Assembly: GCF_002288925.2 (NCBI RefSeq)
Contig: NW_022098076.1
Span: forward strand, 68,491,323-68,555,322
Reading direction: 5' to 3'
From: Delphinapterus leucas
Taxonomy: Eukaryota; Chordata; Mammalia; Artiodactyla; Monodontidae
DNA length: 64,000 bases
Shown piece after piece: positions 34,641 through 46,600 of this stretch. The number at the start of each line of letters is the position of its first letter. The first letter of the stretch is position 1. Under the pieces are notes generated by a model, which had not been told where the DNA came from, did no database searches, and saw only the letters and a program-made list of their open reading frames with translations. The position numbers were made by a program, and so were the translations under genes.

Positions 34641-36968
34641 AGAAATAAACTTGAGGTTTATAACTTGGGTAACCAAGTGGATGATAATGCCATTAACCAA
34701 AATGAAGTAGGCAGGTGGAGAAGACGTGGTATCAGTGGAGTATTCATTAGGAAATTTCAGAAATTTGTCAATTCATATCTGGATCTTAGAAGTAGAATCA
34801 TGACCAAAGATGGGTATATGAGTACCACCCCAGATTCCAGATGGTTCCAAGCCAGAGGGAGTAAATAAGAGGAAGGGGGTGGCTTGCCCCTATCATTTCT
34901 AACCCAACCGTACTGCTCAATAATGAGCAATGCTCTCGCCATTCATCCCAGAGTGTGGTTCTCTCTTAGTTCAGGCATCATCCCTTAGGATGAGTGAATT
35001 TAGTTGACATGAATGCAGTGTTGGTGACCACCCTAGGTCCACAACTTCCCTGTTGTAGATCTCTGCAGATGTTCCTAGTTTTAAGGAAAGTTAGAGACGC
35101 TAAGTTTCAAAACATCATGAGTCGGTAGGATGCAAGCTGCAACAGTCCCTCCTTGGTTCAGTGATTTTATACTTAACTCTTCCTATGTCATCATCAATGC
35201 TAATTCTTAATTTGTCCATTGCCCCTAAGACTGTTTGATCTTAAGCAGAGAAAAGGTCTTTTTGTCCACTTTTTTATTTGTTCTTGACATCCACTCATTA
35301 AACATGTTACCTTAGCTCCATTTATTTTCTTTAAGGATGAAACATCAAGTCATCTAGAAATAACATTCTTCATGTCAGCAAGGACCAGTACAGTGTTATT
35401 AATTTTGCTATGTTCCCATAATACTTGAGATTTGTTCTCCTTTCCTCATAATCTGAAACAGGGCTTTGAAAAATTCCTAACATACGGATGATGATATTAG
35501 TCCTGGAGAATGGATGAGCTCATGTAGGCTGGGCTCACAAAAGAGAGGAGTTAAAAAATCCAAAATGAAACAGTGTAATTCCTATACTTAAGGGACAAGC
35601 AGAGAGGAAAAAAAAAGGGGGGTAATCATAAAAACTGAGGACCAGCCATTTGAGGGATGGGACTAAGAGAAAATGTCACAGAAACCACAGGAGTAGATGT
35701 TGCATAGGGTTAAAATCTGCAGGGAGTCTGCCAAACGTGAGAAATGAGAAGCTGTTGAATTCTAGAATAGATGGGTGACTTTGCAGAATGATGGTGGATG
35801 CTGAAGATAGAACAGGCTTCTTGGGCTGTACTTCTTCATTTCACTTACATATGACCTGGGGCAAATTACATAACTGAGCCAGTGGCAAAGAAATACCTTC
35901 TACAGCTCGGAAAGGGCAATCTGCAGTGCATTTCCCACTCGTAGCTTGGGGAACTTTGAATATAAATGTTTTCTTCTGGAAACGCCCTTCATCCAGGGCA
36001 CACAGTATTTGTCAGCATTGTCAAGGGTGAAAAGGCAACCTCTCTTCACTTCGGCAACTCACCCTATCAGTCCCGATGACTATTTTTGAAAACTAGTTTG
36101 TATTTCCCCTGATTCACAAACACTTGCATTTCCTATCTTGCTGGCACATGACTGCTCACTCTATACTGGCTTCTAAATGAATATAAGTAGATTTATTTTT
36201 TTATATAATAGCATGAATCAAATTTTTAAAAAGAGTAAACAGACTTTGTAAGTATATGAAGCATCTCAGTAGGATCTCAGGGGTTAAAAGGAAGAGATTA
36301 ATGTCTGTTTCATAACTGCTTCATTTGTTGGTCTTAGATTAAATCTTTGAACCAAACCTTTCAGCCAAAAAAATGAAGATAATAATTCTTCTTTATGCCC
36401 TTGTGTTTTAGCCAATTAGATTTGCAGAGTGATTTGTGATTCTCAGATGAAGATTACTGAGTTTTCTCATTTAAACATTAGAATTGTAATAGATGATGAG
36501 TTGATGAATTTAAAAACCTCTGCCTTCAAGGCCAGTCTGGAAAACCACACTAGATTAATTTTGGCTATATAATTTATTGTGATTTCTTCTCTAGATAGAC
36601 TTGACTGCATTATACAATCATGAAATCATTTGTACATAATCGCCTTTGAATTATATTCTATTGATATTTTGATCTCATTCCTGGTTTTGCACATGCATGC
36701 ATGTGAGCACACTTAATATTCTATGACATGCCCATTCTAAAATTAAGTTAGTTTTCAATTTCTTGGGAAATGAGAAGAGTTTCTCATAGAAGAATAAAAA
36801 GGGGGCTCAGTCTGCAGCCAGCTCTTACAGCAGGGTTGTAGTTTTTCCCAATTATGTTGCCTGTGCTTTCTTTCATTCCTGATGTCAGAGGAATCATCTG
36901 GATCAAGCACCATGGTGCTTAATTGGAGAAGCACATTAGCAGCAACACAACTTCAAGAAAAATCCAAG

Positions 36969-37185
36969 GGCTTCCCTGGTGGCGCCAGGGAAGTGGTTAA
37001 GAGTCCACCTGCCGATGCAGGGGACACGGGTTCGTGCCTCGGTTCCGGGAAGATCCCACATGCCGCGGAGCGGCTGGGCCCGTGAGCCATGGCCGCTGAG
37101 CCTCCGCGTCCGGAGCCTGTGCTCCGCAACGGGAGTGGCCACAGCAGTGAGAGGCCTGCGTATCGCTAAAAAAAAAAAAGAAAGA
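36969..37185 (+). mobile_element. CHR-type SINE with altered 5' head
   Basis: The element reads GGCTTCCCTGGTGGCG, then an extra CCAGGGAAG in place of the usual CAGTGG text, and then the normal body. The result is a perfect inverted repeat CTTCCCTGG / CCAGGGAAG around TGGCG. The TSD AAGAAAAATCCAAG is perfect at 36955-36968 and 37186-37199. Confidence 0.92.
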
Positions 37186-38239
37186 AAGAAAAATCCAAGA
37201 GGAGATGGGGCATTTACCTATGCTTTGTAAGGAAAATTTTTACCAATAAAAAATGAAATCATATTAAATATCAGAGCATAAATGGGCCTTTCACTCTTTA
37301 TGGAACATGGATTAAATATAAGAGAGGAAGTAGAATACTTCCTCCTGAATTTCACAGCCACATCCAATGTCATTCCATTTTTATAGAGAAATTTCTCACC
37401 AATTTTCTACAGAGACATCAAAGTTTCACAGAATCAATTTCATACACTGGAAAGGAAGATTCTAGGTGTGATATCAGTAAAAGAAGTAAACATAAAGAGA
37501 AGTCTGTTTGGCTTGTTTTAAAAAATGCTAGAAAAATAGAGATGAAAATTACCAGATGTGGCACAGCACAAATCATGGAACAAGATGAAACTCCCTTGTT
37601 TTAAAGGTGTATCAATCACAGGTGCCACTTTTCCCTATTCAAGACACTTGACTGAATCTGTTTTCTTGTGTTTGAACCAATGGCTAGGACTGTACTCAGC
37701 TATTTCGGTACCCCAGCCATGACACCTACAAGAGGATCCCATAGCAACCATTCCTCGATTGTTGGTATTTTTCTAACTTGCTAAGTTGTAGTCCTAACAC
37801 TATCAGAAAGGAAATTTCCCAAGCCATTCTTTTGAAGAATTAGATATTTTTCTTGCCAGCTAACGTATTTTTTTTAGCAGACAAATGTCATTCTGAGGCA
37901 TGCTAAGTAATATCTCTAGATGTAAAGTGTGTTTGTCTGTAACGGAAGGGCTGTATAAATTTTACATCAAGGACTCAGAATGATTGCTATGTCTGTGATA
38001 AGTCAGTCTCTTCCTTTAGCATCATTTCCTTCAAAAAGACAAACTAATGATTTCTAAATTAGTAGCTCTAAACTGATGACAACCAGTCTTAAGGTGCAAA
38101 ATTAAACTACATGGTCACTGCTTAGTATTTTAGAAATCCATATGTAGACACACAGGGGTAAATTATGGTACTCATTGTTTATTACATTCTTAAGGGAATC
38201 AAAGTTTATTGCTTTTCAAGTATGTCTTACATGCTTTTT

Positions 38240-38420
38240 TAATATGCTTTTTATGTGCTTATATTGCTTCTTTTAATCTTCACAATAACTCTATGAGATA
38301 AATATCATTATGTCCATTTTATTTTAAGGAAAGAAGAGCTCATAGGGCTAAATAACTCGTCCAGTATCACACAGACAGTAAATGGTTAAGCAGTGAATTA
38401 CATGGATCTCTCTGATTGGA
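38240..38420 (-). repeat. MIR remnant
   Basis: An inverted MIR is recognisable from TTAATCTTCACAATAACTCT, ATGAGATAAATATCATTATG and CAGTATCACACAGACAGTAA. It lies head to head with another MIR at 38545. Confidence 0.7.
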
Positions 38421-38544
38421 ATTCCCACAGTTTTCCCATGAAACATGGCTGTATCTCAGGAAGGGCCTCAGCCATTTATAGTAAAAGAACATACTAAAGT
38501 TTACTGTTTGATTTTTATTAAAATAAAATATTCAACCTGATCCC

Positions 38545-38800
38545 TGATAGGAAACTGTGGTGTAGGGTATAAAGAACATGAGCTTTCTAATCCTGGCCTT
38601 ACTGCTTACTGGTTATGTAACTTTGGGCAATTAATTTTTTGTGCCTCAGTTTCAACACTCATAAAATGGAGACAATTTTAAGTACATTAAAAATATAATT
38701 AAATTAAAAATGAGTGAATAGCTTACAGGATTGTTGGGAATTTTAAATGAAATAATGTTTAGGTTTGTCTAATAGAGTACTTAAAACTCAGTAAATGTGA
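38545..38800 (+). repeat. MIR remnant
   Basis: The sense MIR motifs are present in order: AACATGAGCTTTCTAATCCT, CTGGTTATGTAACTTTGGGC, GTGCCTCAGTTTCAACACTC and ACTTAAAACTCAGTAAATGT. Confidence 0.75.
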
Positions 38801-38824
38801 TATTTTCTGCTGTTCCACCTTTTA

Positions 38825-39330
38825 TATTTTTAAAGATCACACTTAATGAAATACAACAACATATAATTTTACTAAAAGAACATACTGTACATGTTCTTGT
38901 GTACCATGATGTTTTCCCCTAAACATGTATTATGCACATGTTTCAACTCAGTAAATGTAGGTTTGCATTATTCTTTTTAATGACTTTATTACATTCCATT
39001 TGATGGATATACTATAAGTTACTTAGCTAATTATACATGTTTGGACACTTGGTCTGTTTATAAATTTTCACTATTATAAATGATTCTCCTTTCCTACATC
39101 TCTGTACAGATATCTATTTCCTTAGCAACATTTTATAGAAATGGAATTATTGAGTCAAAGGGTATCCAGATTTATAAGAACCTTTTACACATGTAGCAAA
39201 ATTGTCTCCAGAAATCATGTGCTACTTTTTATTCCCACAATAGAGGGATTTTTCCCCACTGTAATTTTTTTATCTTTGCCAATTTGTTGTACATCCATTA
39301 GTTTTTCACTTTAAATGCTTTTGATAACAA
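38825..39330 (-). repeat. Old L1 3' UTR-like fragment
   Basis: The text TTAATGACTTTATTACATTC, ATTGAGTCAAAGGGTATCCA and GCAAAATTGTCTCCAGAAAT resembles the inverted 3' region of an old mammalian L1 (L1M4/L1ME class). The family assignment is tentative. Confidence 0.5.
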
Positions 39331-39384
39331 TTGATGAGACACTATTTTCTTATTAATAAGAAAACAAATGAAAAGCAACCAGTA

Positions 39385-39665
39385 ATGGAGATCAGGAGTC
39401 TGTAAACAAGAGCCAGATAATAAATACTTAAGGTTTTTGCAAGCCATACCTTCTCTGTCTCCTCAGCTCTGCTTGGTAGTGTGAAAACAGCCACGAACAA
39501 CATGTAAACAAATGATCAACGTGGAAATTTGAATTTCATATAATTTTCACCTCTCATAATTTTATTCTTATTTCAATTTTCTTTTCATTTAAAAATGTAA
39601 AAACCATTATTAGTGCACACCGAGGACTGGATTTGGCCTAGGCTGTCATTTGCAGACCCCAGTTT
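39385..39665. repeat. hAT-Charlie-type DNA transposon remnant
   Basis: The segments GAGCCAGATAATAAATACTT, AAGGTTTTTGCAAGCCATAC, TGTGAAAACAGCCACGAACA and GGACTGGATTTGGCCTAGGC with TTTGCAGACCCC match a common Charlie-related MITE pattern (inverted relative to its usual GGCAAACTACAGCCC... form). Confidence 0.65.
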
Positions 39666-39799
39666 GAATAGATGTAATGTGATTACATGTGATTCATGCT
39701 GCCTGATTTTCATGTAACCAAGGCAAGGGAGGAGACAACATAGGAGGTCAACTGGTTGAAGAGACTGGTGCCCTTTAGTCTTAAGGAAAGAGCTGCCCC

Positions 39800-39960
39800 C
39801 TCCCACAGTCCAAAATGACTTCAAATCCTGCTCTGTAATTTACCACCAGTGTGGACTTAAGCAACTTAGCCTCTCTGAACGTCAGCTTTTCCTCACTTAT
39901 GATGAAGTTGGAATCATCCACATGATGCCCTTAATTCATGTGAAAGCAGTTAAGTAATGG
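39800..39960 (+). repeat. MIR remnant
   Basis: The sense MIR pattern is seen: TCAAATCCTGCTCTGTAATT, GACTTAAGCAACTTAGCCTC and TCTGAACGTCAGCTTTTCCT. It is diverged. Confidence 0.55.
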
Positions 39961-40159
39961 CCAGTGTTCATTCTTCAGTGTTTTGGAAAATTCACACACG
40001 AGGCATTGCATTAATATATTGGCTACATGAGTTAAAATAGACAGCCCAGCTGATATTTATTCATAAGCCGTCGCCTTGCATTGCCTTCCTTACAGTAGTA
40101 ATTAACCTGACATTCTGGTCCATTGAAGTAATTATTCCTTTGCATTTGCCTGATGCTTT

Positions 40160-40350
40160 CAGATTTACGAGGTGTTTTCAACCTTTTATTTATTTAATCC
40201 TTAAGTCAATCCTGTGGGGTATATATTCTTGCCACGTTTTCTGTAGTGAAAACTGACATGAAGTAACGTTGCAAGATTATACAGAAGACAGCTAGTTAAC
40301 GAAAGAGCTATGGTTGAACCCAGGTCTTCTAACCCCAAGTCCAGGCTTCT
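40160..40350 (-). repeat. MIR remnant
   Basis: The inverted MIR pattern is seen: TATTTAATCCTTAAGTCAAT, AAAACTGACATGAAGTAACG and GAGCTATGGTTGAACCCAGG. Confidence 0.65.
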
Positions 40351-41328
40351 CTTGTTCACCTCCAGATGGATCCTCTCATATTTGGAAAGACTAGGCAGCT
40401 GCTTTTTCTGCTGTCCCCTTATCCTGAAGCTGTCACTCATGGCCTGACTCTCACAGAGAGTCAAAGAGGGTCTGCCCCTCTGCCCACAGTTCCTGCTGTC
40501 TTAGTCACAGTTTAGAACATGACCTTTCTCCTCCCAATTCCACCACAGTTTATGGAAACACTCAGGACACTGAGTCAAAGACAGCTAAGCCCTGGCAAAG
40601 GGACAGGGAAGGGCAGGCCCACAGAGCACAGCCAAGTCTCACTAACTAGGGAGCTATAGCCTGAACTGATGGTCTGGTCCTTGTCACATCCTCGTCCCCA
40701 CCTAGTTCCCTCTCAGTGAGGCTTAAGTGCAACTTCTGTGTCTGTGAGAATCCTTACCGTATCCCCCTCTGTTTAAGCTAGTCTGAATAGGTCTCTTTAT
40801 TCCAACCAAATAAGCTCAAAATAAAACACACTGGTTTGTCCGTGGTGCATTTTTATTTAAAAACCTATATAAATCCATGGGATTTTCAATCAAAACCCAC
40901 ATTAAAAGCTACATATCTATGTAATGTTGGGTATGTTTAAAAAATATCAAATTAGGCAAACTGGGTTTTGAATTATTTCTCATGGGAGGTAAAGAACATT
41001 TATTATTGCTAACCATGAAATTTATTTTGGATGAGGCCTATTGCACGAACAAATGTTGATCAAAGGTTGAAGGAAGAAGTTAGAGGATTGTTTCCTTTTA
41101 TGGTATTTGTTTCTGCTTTTCCTGGTGATTAAAACACTACTTTCTCGGTTAATCCTATTCGTACGACAATTGGAGTTGTTTCCTTCTGTTTTTCAGTTTT
41201 TTGTGTAAGTCACCTTTTCTATATTAAAATAATAAAAGTTAAATAATTGTTATCTGTGCCTTTAATGTATTCAGTTTTCCCTTTTGGCCTGAGCTACTTA
41301 CCTGCTTTTTCTAATATATGTGTATTTT

Positions 41329-42805
41329 TTTAAATTTATTTTATTGAAGTAGAGTTGACTTATCAATATAGTGTTGTGTTAATTGCTGCTGCACGGCAAA
41401 GTGATTCAGTTAAACGTATGTATACATTCTTTTTCATATTCTTTTCCATTATGGTTTATCACAGGATATCAAATATAGTTCCCTGTGCTATACAGGAGGA
41501 CCTTGTTGTTTATCCATTCTTTTTTTTTTTTTTGTGGTACGCGGGCCTCTCACTGCTGTGGCCGCTCCCACTGCGGAGCACAGGCTCCGGATGCGCAGGC
41601 TCAGCAGCCGTGGCTCACAGGCCTAGCTGCTCCGTGGCACACGGGATCTTCCCGGACCGGGGCACGAACCCGTGTCCCCTGCATCGGCAGGCGGACTCTC
41701 AACCACTGCGCCACCAGGAAAGCCCTATCCATTCTATATATAATAGTTTGCATCTGCTAATGCCAAACTCCCAAGCCATCCCTCCCCAATCCTCCTCCCC
41801 CTTGGCAACCACAAGTCTGTTCTCTATGTCTGTGAGTCTGTTTCTGTTTCATAGATAAGTTTATTTGTGTCATATTTTAGATTCCATATATAAGTGGTAT
41901 CACATGGTATTTGTCTTTTTCTTTCTGACTCACTTCTCTTAGTATGACAATCTCTAGGTCCATCCATGTTGCTGCAAATGGCATTATTTCATTCTTTTTT
42001 ATGGCTGGGTAATATTCCATTGTATACATGTATCTTCTTTATCCATTCATCTGTCGATGGACATTTAGGTTGTTTCCATGTCTTGGCTATTGTAAATAAT
42101 GTTGCTATGAACATAGGGGTGCATGTATCTTTTTGAATTATAGTTTGTCTGGATATATGCCCAGAAGAGGCATTGCTGGATCATATGGCAACTCTATTTT
42201 TAGTTTTTTGAGGAACCTCTGTAATGTTTTCAATAGTGGCTTCACCAATTTACGTTCCCACCAACAGTGTAGGAGGGTTGCCTTTTCCCCACACCCTCTC
42301 CGGCTTTTGTTATTTGTAGACTTTTTAATGATAGCCAATCTGATTGATGTGAAGTGGCATCTCATTGTAGTTTTGATGTTGAGCATCTTTTCACGTGCCT
42401 GTTGGCCATCTGTATGTATTCTTTGGAGAAATGTCTATTTAGGTCTTCTGCCCATTTTTCAATTGGGTTGTTGGGCCTTTTGTTATTGAGTTATATGAGC
42501 TGGTTGTATAGTTTGGAAATTAAGCCCTTGCCAGTTGAATCATTTGCAAATATTTTCTCCTGCTCTGTAGGTTGTCTTTTCATTTCGTTTATGGTTGCCT
42601 TTGCTGTACAAAAGCTTGTAAGTTTGATTAGGTGCCATTTGTTTATTTTTGCTTTTATTTCTATTGTCTTGGGAGACTGACCTAAGAAGACATTGGTACA
42701 ATTTATGTCAGAGAATGTTTTGCCTACGTTCTCTTCTAGGAGTTTTAAGGTGTCATGTCTTTTATTTAAGTCTTTAAGCCATTTTGAGTTTATTTTTGTG
42801 TGTGG
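41329..42805 (-). mobile_element. L1, 5'-truncated to about 1.5 kb, with 19-bp perfect TSD
   Basis: The inverted L1 3' end starts AAATTTATTTTATTGAAGTA, followed by the 3' UTR and the 3' part of ORF2 (TGGCTGGGTAATATTCCATT, GAGGCATTGCTGGATCATAT, TCATTTCGTTTATGGTTGCC). The TSD TCTAATATATGTGTATTTT is identical at 41310-41328 and 42806-42824. - strand frames at 42138-42386 and 42491-42859 are ORF2 remnants with stops. A CHR SINE at 41521-41725 interrupts the 3' UTR. Confidence 0.93.
41521..41725 (-). mobile_element. CHR-type SINE inserted in L1
   Basis: An inverted CHR element reads from a T run and GTGGTACGCGGGCCTCTCAC to GCGCCACCAGGAAAGCC. The TSD TATCCATTCT at 41511-41520 and 41726-41735 duplicates L1 text, so the SINE is younger than the L1. 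A 167-codon + frame (41355-41858) spans L1 and SINE and is an artefact. Confidence 0.93.
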
Positions 42806-42861
42806 TCTAATATATGTGTATTTTGACTTTAGCCGGATTAAAGCACAGTTGTTCTTCAACC

Positions 42862-43020
42862 ACTTTGCACTTTAGAGTTACCTGCAAAGCTCTGTAAAAA
42901 TATTCAGAAACTTTTCTGTCTCCAATGATTCTGATTTAATTGATCAGGGATGGAACCCAGATATTAATATTTTTCAAGCTCCTCTGATAAGATTCTAATC
43001 ACCAAAATTGAAAACAAATG
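42862..43020 (+). repeat. MER5A-type hAT remnant
   Basis: The order AGAGTTACCTGCAAAGCTCT, AATGATTCTGATTTAATTGA and TGGAACCCAGATATTAATAT with AGCTCCTCTGATAAGATTCT matches MER5A. It abuts the right TSD of the L1 at 42806. Confidence 0.65.
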
Positions 43021-44914
43021 GTTTCAAGAAATCTATCAACCTCTTCTAGAATCCAGTTAGTCAGCACTAGGGTTGATAAATGTGTAGTTTATTTCTTGAT
43101 CAGGTAAAATGATATTGATCCAGATGTACAACACTTTGGATCAGGAAACGAGAAGAGCTGAGTTTTGCTACGCTTGTAGCTCAGAAGTACAGTGTGAAAT
43201 AAATCCCCAAGAGGGTCTTGGGCAGGCTTGCTTGATCTTGGTTCCATCGATAAGAATGATTATGCTGAAAATAAAAGTTATTTGATCAGTGGTTATTGCT
43301 TGCCTTTTTAAAAGAGAAAACTATGAGCTGTCAGAGTTTGATTGTATTTTAAATCAAATTGCAAGTGTTCTGCATATCAAATTCCCTTCCTCTGGGGAGG
43401 AAGTGCTGCCCAAGGTCGCACTGCTGGTTTCTCTGCAAGCAGACTCCCAGATGCAGTTGGTGTGCAAGAAATAGTTGTTGTATTCACTGTGGAACAGGGA
43501 AAGCTCTCTCTGAAGGGGCAGGTCAGAGTCTGGGGTTTGTGCTGCTGCCGCCACATGACTGAGTCATGGACAGACTCCCACCCTACATGCACTAGAGAAC
43601 AGAAGGAAGGAGGAGTAAAAGCAGCGACACAGCAGCAGGGAGAAGTGTTAACAGTGAGACTGTTTCTCCCTGGTTATTTCCTAAGGAGCCCAGCATCACC
43701 AGGTCTCCTCTCACACCAATGCTCATTATTACATATTGCATTATTACATTGCATATTGCATACCAGCATTACAGTATTTCTGAAATTTCGGCCAGTTATA
43801 CACCAACAAACCTTTCATTAATAAGAAATGTCAACAGAATATTAAGTGCAGATATGGCATTTCCCACATTTTAAAAGGACACACTTTCTAAAATAAATAA
43901 TTTTATTTTTTCTAAATTGACCCTGTGCAAAAATCGTTTAGACTCTAGGAAAACATGAGTCTCTTCATTCTTTTAATAGTGCTGATATAAAAGAAGATTT
44001 TTTAAAAATCTTTTTTTTCCTATACTTCAGAAGGAAAATTAAATTGAAAGGTAGTTTTCTAAGGGGTTGCTCAGCATTTCCACCTTAATAAAATAAAGCT
44101 TCCTTCATTACAACATTACAGCATGATAGAAAGTGGAAATATATACATCTTCCTCCTCATAATATGACAAACTGTGCATAGTAATGAAGCCTGAGAATTA
44201 AAAATATTTCAAATATTCAACATACCAATGTTAAATGAAAATAAATACAGTGACTCAGCAAATATGGCTTCCAGCATCAGGAAGCTTTCCTAGTCTTTCA
44301 ACCAAAATACATGTGATTGTTTATAAAACTAGAAACAAACAAAAATAGGCTTTATGATATTGAAGTCTACCTGAAGTACAGTACACATATTTCTTCCTGT
44401 CTTAAATCTATAGAAGAAAAAGTTTTTTTACTCCAGAAACAGAGCTGTTGGACAATTGATAGGAATCAGAGAACTGGCATGAATTAAAGTTAAAACAGAT
44501 CTGACCTATTAAGGGACTGACCATTCATGTGTCGTGATTTTAAATAAGTGGATCCTAAAGTGATGTCAGGAGCTAGCATCCACCCCCATCCTCTGCAGGC
44601 ATCAATGAGCAACAATGTGTCATTTCACCCTGTGCTTCAGGGATGTGTTGACTAACAAGCCCTAACAAGGTACCAAGTGGCAAAGAAAAATTAAGTGAAA
44701 ATGCTCTAGCCATCTTCTCCATATAACTGCAAGGTTTATATAACATCAGCTCTGAGAATTACCAGAACTGTTGTTTGTCCATCTTCCCCAGTGTCACTCC
44801 ATAAAGAAACATCATGGATTGTAACGTCAAGACAAAATAAAAATGACTAAGCTACAGAAGAGTTCATTTAAAACGCTAAAAGGCTATGGCATCATGTCCA
44901 AAGAATAGTACTAA

Positions 44915-45695
44915 TGATAGAGTAGAACAGGCACTGTTCCAAGTGCTTTACCTATAGTGTGGTTATTTTAAAAGATGTCTGCAAATTCTTTGACAGTCCT
45001 CCCATTGAGAGGTGGAATCTATGTCGCTACCTCTTGACTCTGGAGGAACCTTAGTGACTTACTTATAACCAACAGACTGCAGCAGAAGTGCTGCTACATG
45101 GCTTTTGAGGCTAGATCAGAAAAGACTAGGCAGCTTCCACCTAGTTCTCTTGGGATGCTCTCTGGGTGAAGTGAGCTGTAAAAAAAAAAAAAATCCAACT
45201 ACCCAGAGACTGACACTCTGGAGAGGCTGTGTATACTTGCTACAGTTGACAGCCTGAGCTGAACTCCCAGCTGTCAGGCAGTATCACCTGTCAGCAATGT
45301 AAGTGAGCTGTCTTGGGCATACAGACCATTTAAGTCTTCAAATAACTACAGTCCCAACTCATGACTAACTGTAACTGCATGAGAGACTATAAATGAGAAC
45401 TACCCTGCTGATACTTCCCAAATTCCTGACTCACGAATCATAAGCCCAATAAAATGGTTGTTTTATGCCACAAAGATTTAGACTAATCATTGTTATACAA
45501 CAGTTAGAACCAGAAAATATATTGATTCACTTAATCCTCACAACAGCCTTACAAAATAGCTACGCTTGTTATTGTCGTTTTTCAGATGAAGATACTGACT
45601 CCCAGAGATGTTAAGTGGCATTTTCAATGTTGCATGGCTTGTGAGCCACCATGCTGGTGTTTGAACCCAGGAAGGACCCAGGTTCCAGGGTCTTT
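44915..45695 (-). repeat. MIR remnant split by an MLT1-like LTR
   Basis: The left part (about 44915-44956) has GGCACTGTTCCAAGTGCTTT, and the right part (about 45515-45695) resumes TTCACTTAATCCTCACAACA, then AGATGAAGATACTGACTCCC and TGGTGTTTGAACCCAGG. Together they are one inverted MIR opened by a retroviral LTR. Confidence 0.65.
44957..45514 (+). mobile_element. MLT1-like (MaLR/ERVL) solo LTR
   Basis: The LTR runs from TGTGGTTATTTTAAAAGATG to a 3' end with the poly(A) signal in CCCAATAAAATGGTTGTTTT, then ATGCCACAAAGATTTAGACT and ACAACAGTTAGAACCA, as in MLT1-type MaLR LTRs. Internal marks include GGCTTTTGAGGCTAGATCAG and GAATCATAAGCCCAATAAAA. No internal retroviral coding region is present. 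It is old and non-functional. Confidence 0.65.
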
Positions 45696-45949
45696 GTTTT
45701 TAAGGATGAATGGTGGTTATCATATTTGAGCTTCTTACGTGCCATTTCAAATCCTCTTGGCCTCACCTGTTTCTGGAGTCAGTGACCACTTGTTCAACCT
45801 CCAGCATTTCTACAGAGACCAGTACTGTGCGGACTCTTGCCAACTTCACCTTGCCTGATGCCTCTGCCACATACGCTACTAGTAACCCAGAAATCCGTTT
45901 TGAGATGAGATGCTGAAAGACCCTCTCTGCACCCACACATATGTGTCCA

Positions 45950-46380
45950 GGGAGTGTGTGAATGTGTTACCGAACGCAAATTTGTGTACCCAACGCACAA
46001 TGAGACCAAACAAACTGAAACATCAGAGTTTGGAGCAGAGAAAGGTTTCTTACAGGGCCATGCAAGGAGATAGGTGGCTCATGCCCCCCAAATCCTGAAC
46101 TTTCTGAAGGATTTCAGCAAAGCATTTTTAAAGGCAAGCTGAGGGAGGGGCATGGTTGGTTGGTGCAAACTTCTTGGTGTTGGAATCCTTCGTTCTTGCA
46201 GCTGTCCTTGTAGGCCGGGTCACGATGTTCCTGTAAACCTCCAACAAGACAAATGTTATTCTCTGTTCTGCAACTTTTTATCTCTATCTGAATGGAGAAA
46301 TGTTACACCCTTAAAGGTCAGAGCCTTGAGAATGGCTGTCATGTATATTTCAGGCTATAGGTGCCCTTCTTAACTTGAAG
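45950..46380. repeat. Possible LTR-like repeat, family unknown
   Basis: The segment around AGAGAAAGGTTTCTTACAGG, GCCATGCAAGGAGATAGGTG and GATGTTCCTGTAAACCTCCA resembles a dispersed LTR-like sequence of cetartiodactyls as I remember it, but I cannot name it or set its ends. Confidence 0.3.
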
Positions 46381-46600
46381 CAAAAGAAATAGAATACAAA
46401 GGTTAAACTAAAAGAAACAGATCTAGTATGGAGTCAGATTTGTTCTTCCCTATTACAAAGGAACTACACTCCATAGAGCAAATCAAACCTCCAGGTACAC
46501 TTTTCTCGCTTCCTTCTGTAGATACACTCTCTGGAGAAGCAGTTATTCTGAGAAGCAAGTTCTCAAAGAACAGTTCCCAGATCAAGCAAGCAATTGCTTT

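Noticed and set aside
41355..41858. A 167-codon + frame
   Set aside because: It translates L1 3' UTR joined to an inverted CHR SINE; the same SINE-derived peptide recurs in frames at 29033 and 47265.
43342..43821. A 159-codon + frame in intergenic DNA
   Set aside because: It has no ATG of its own at the start, no splice or promoter context, and competing frames of similar length lie on both strands.
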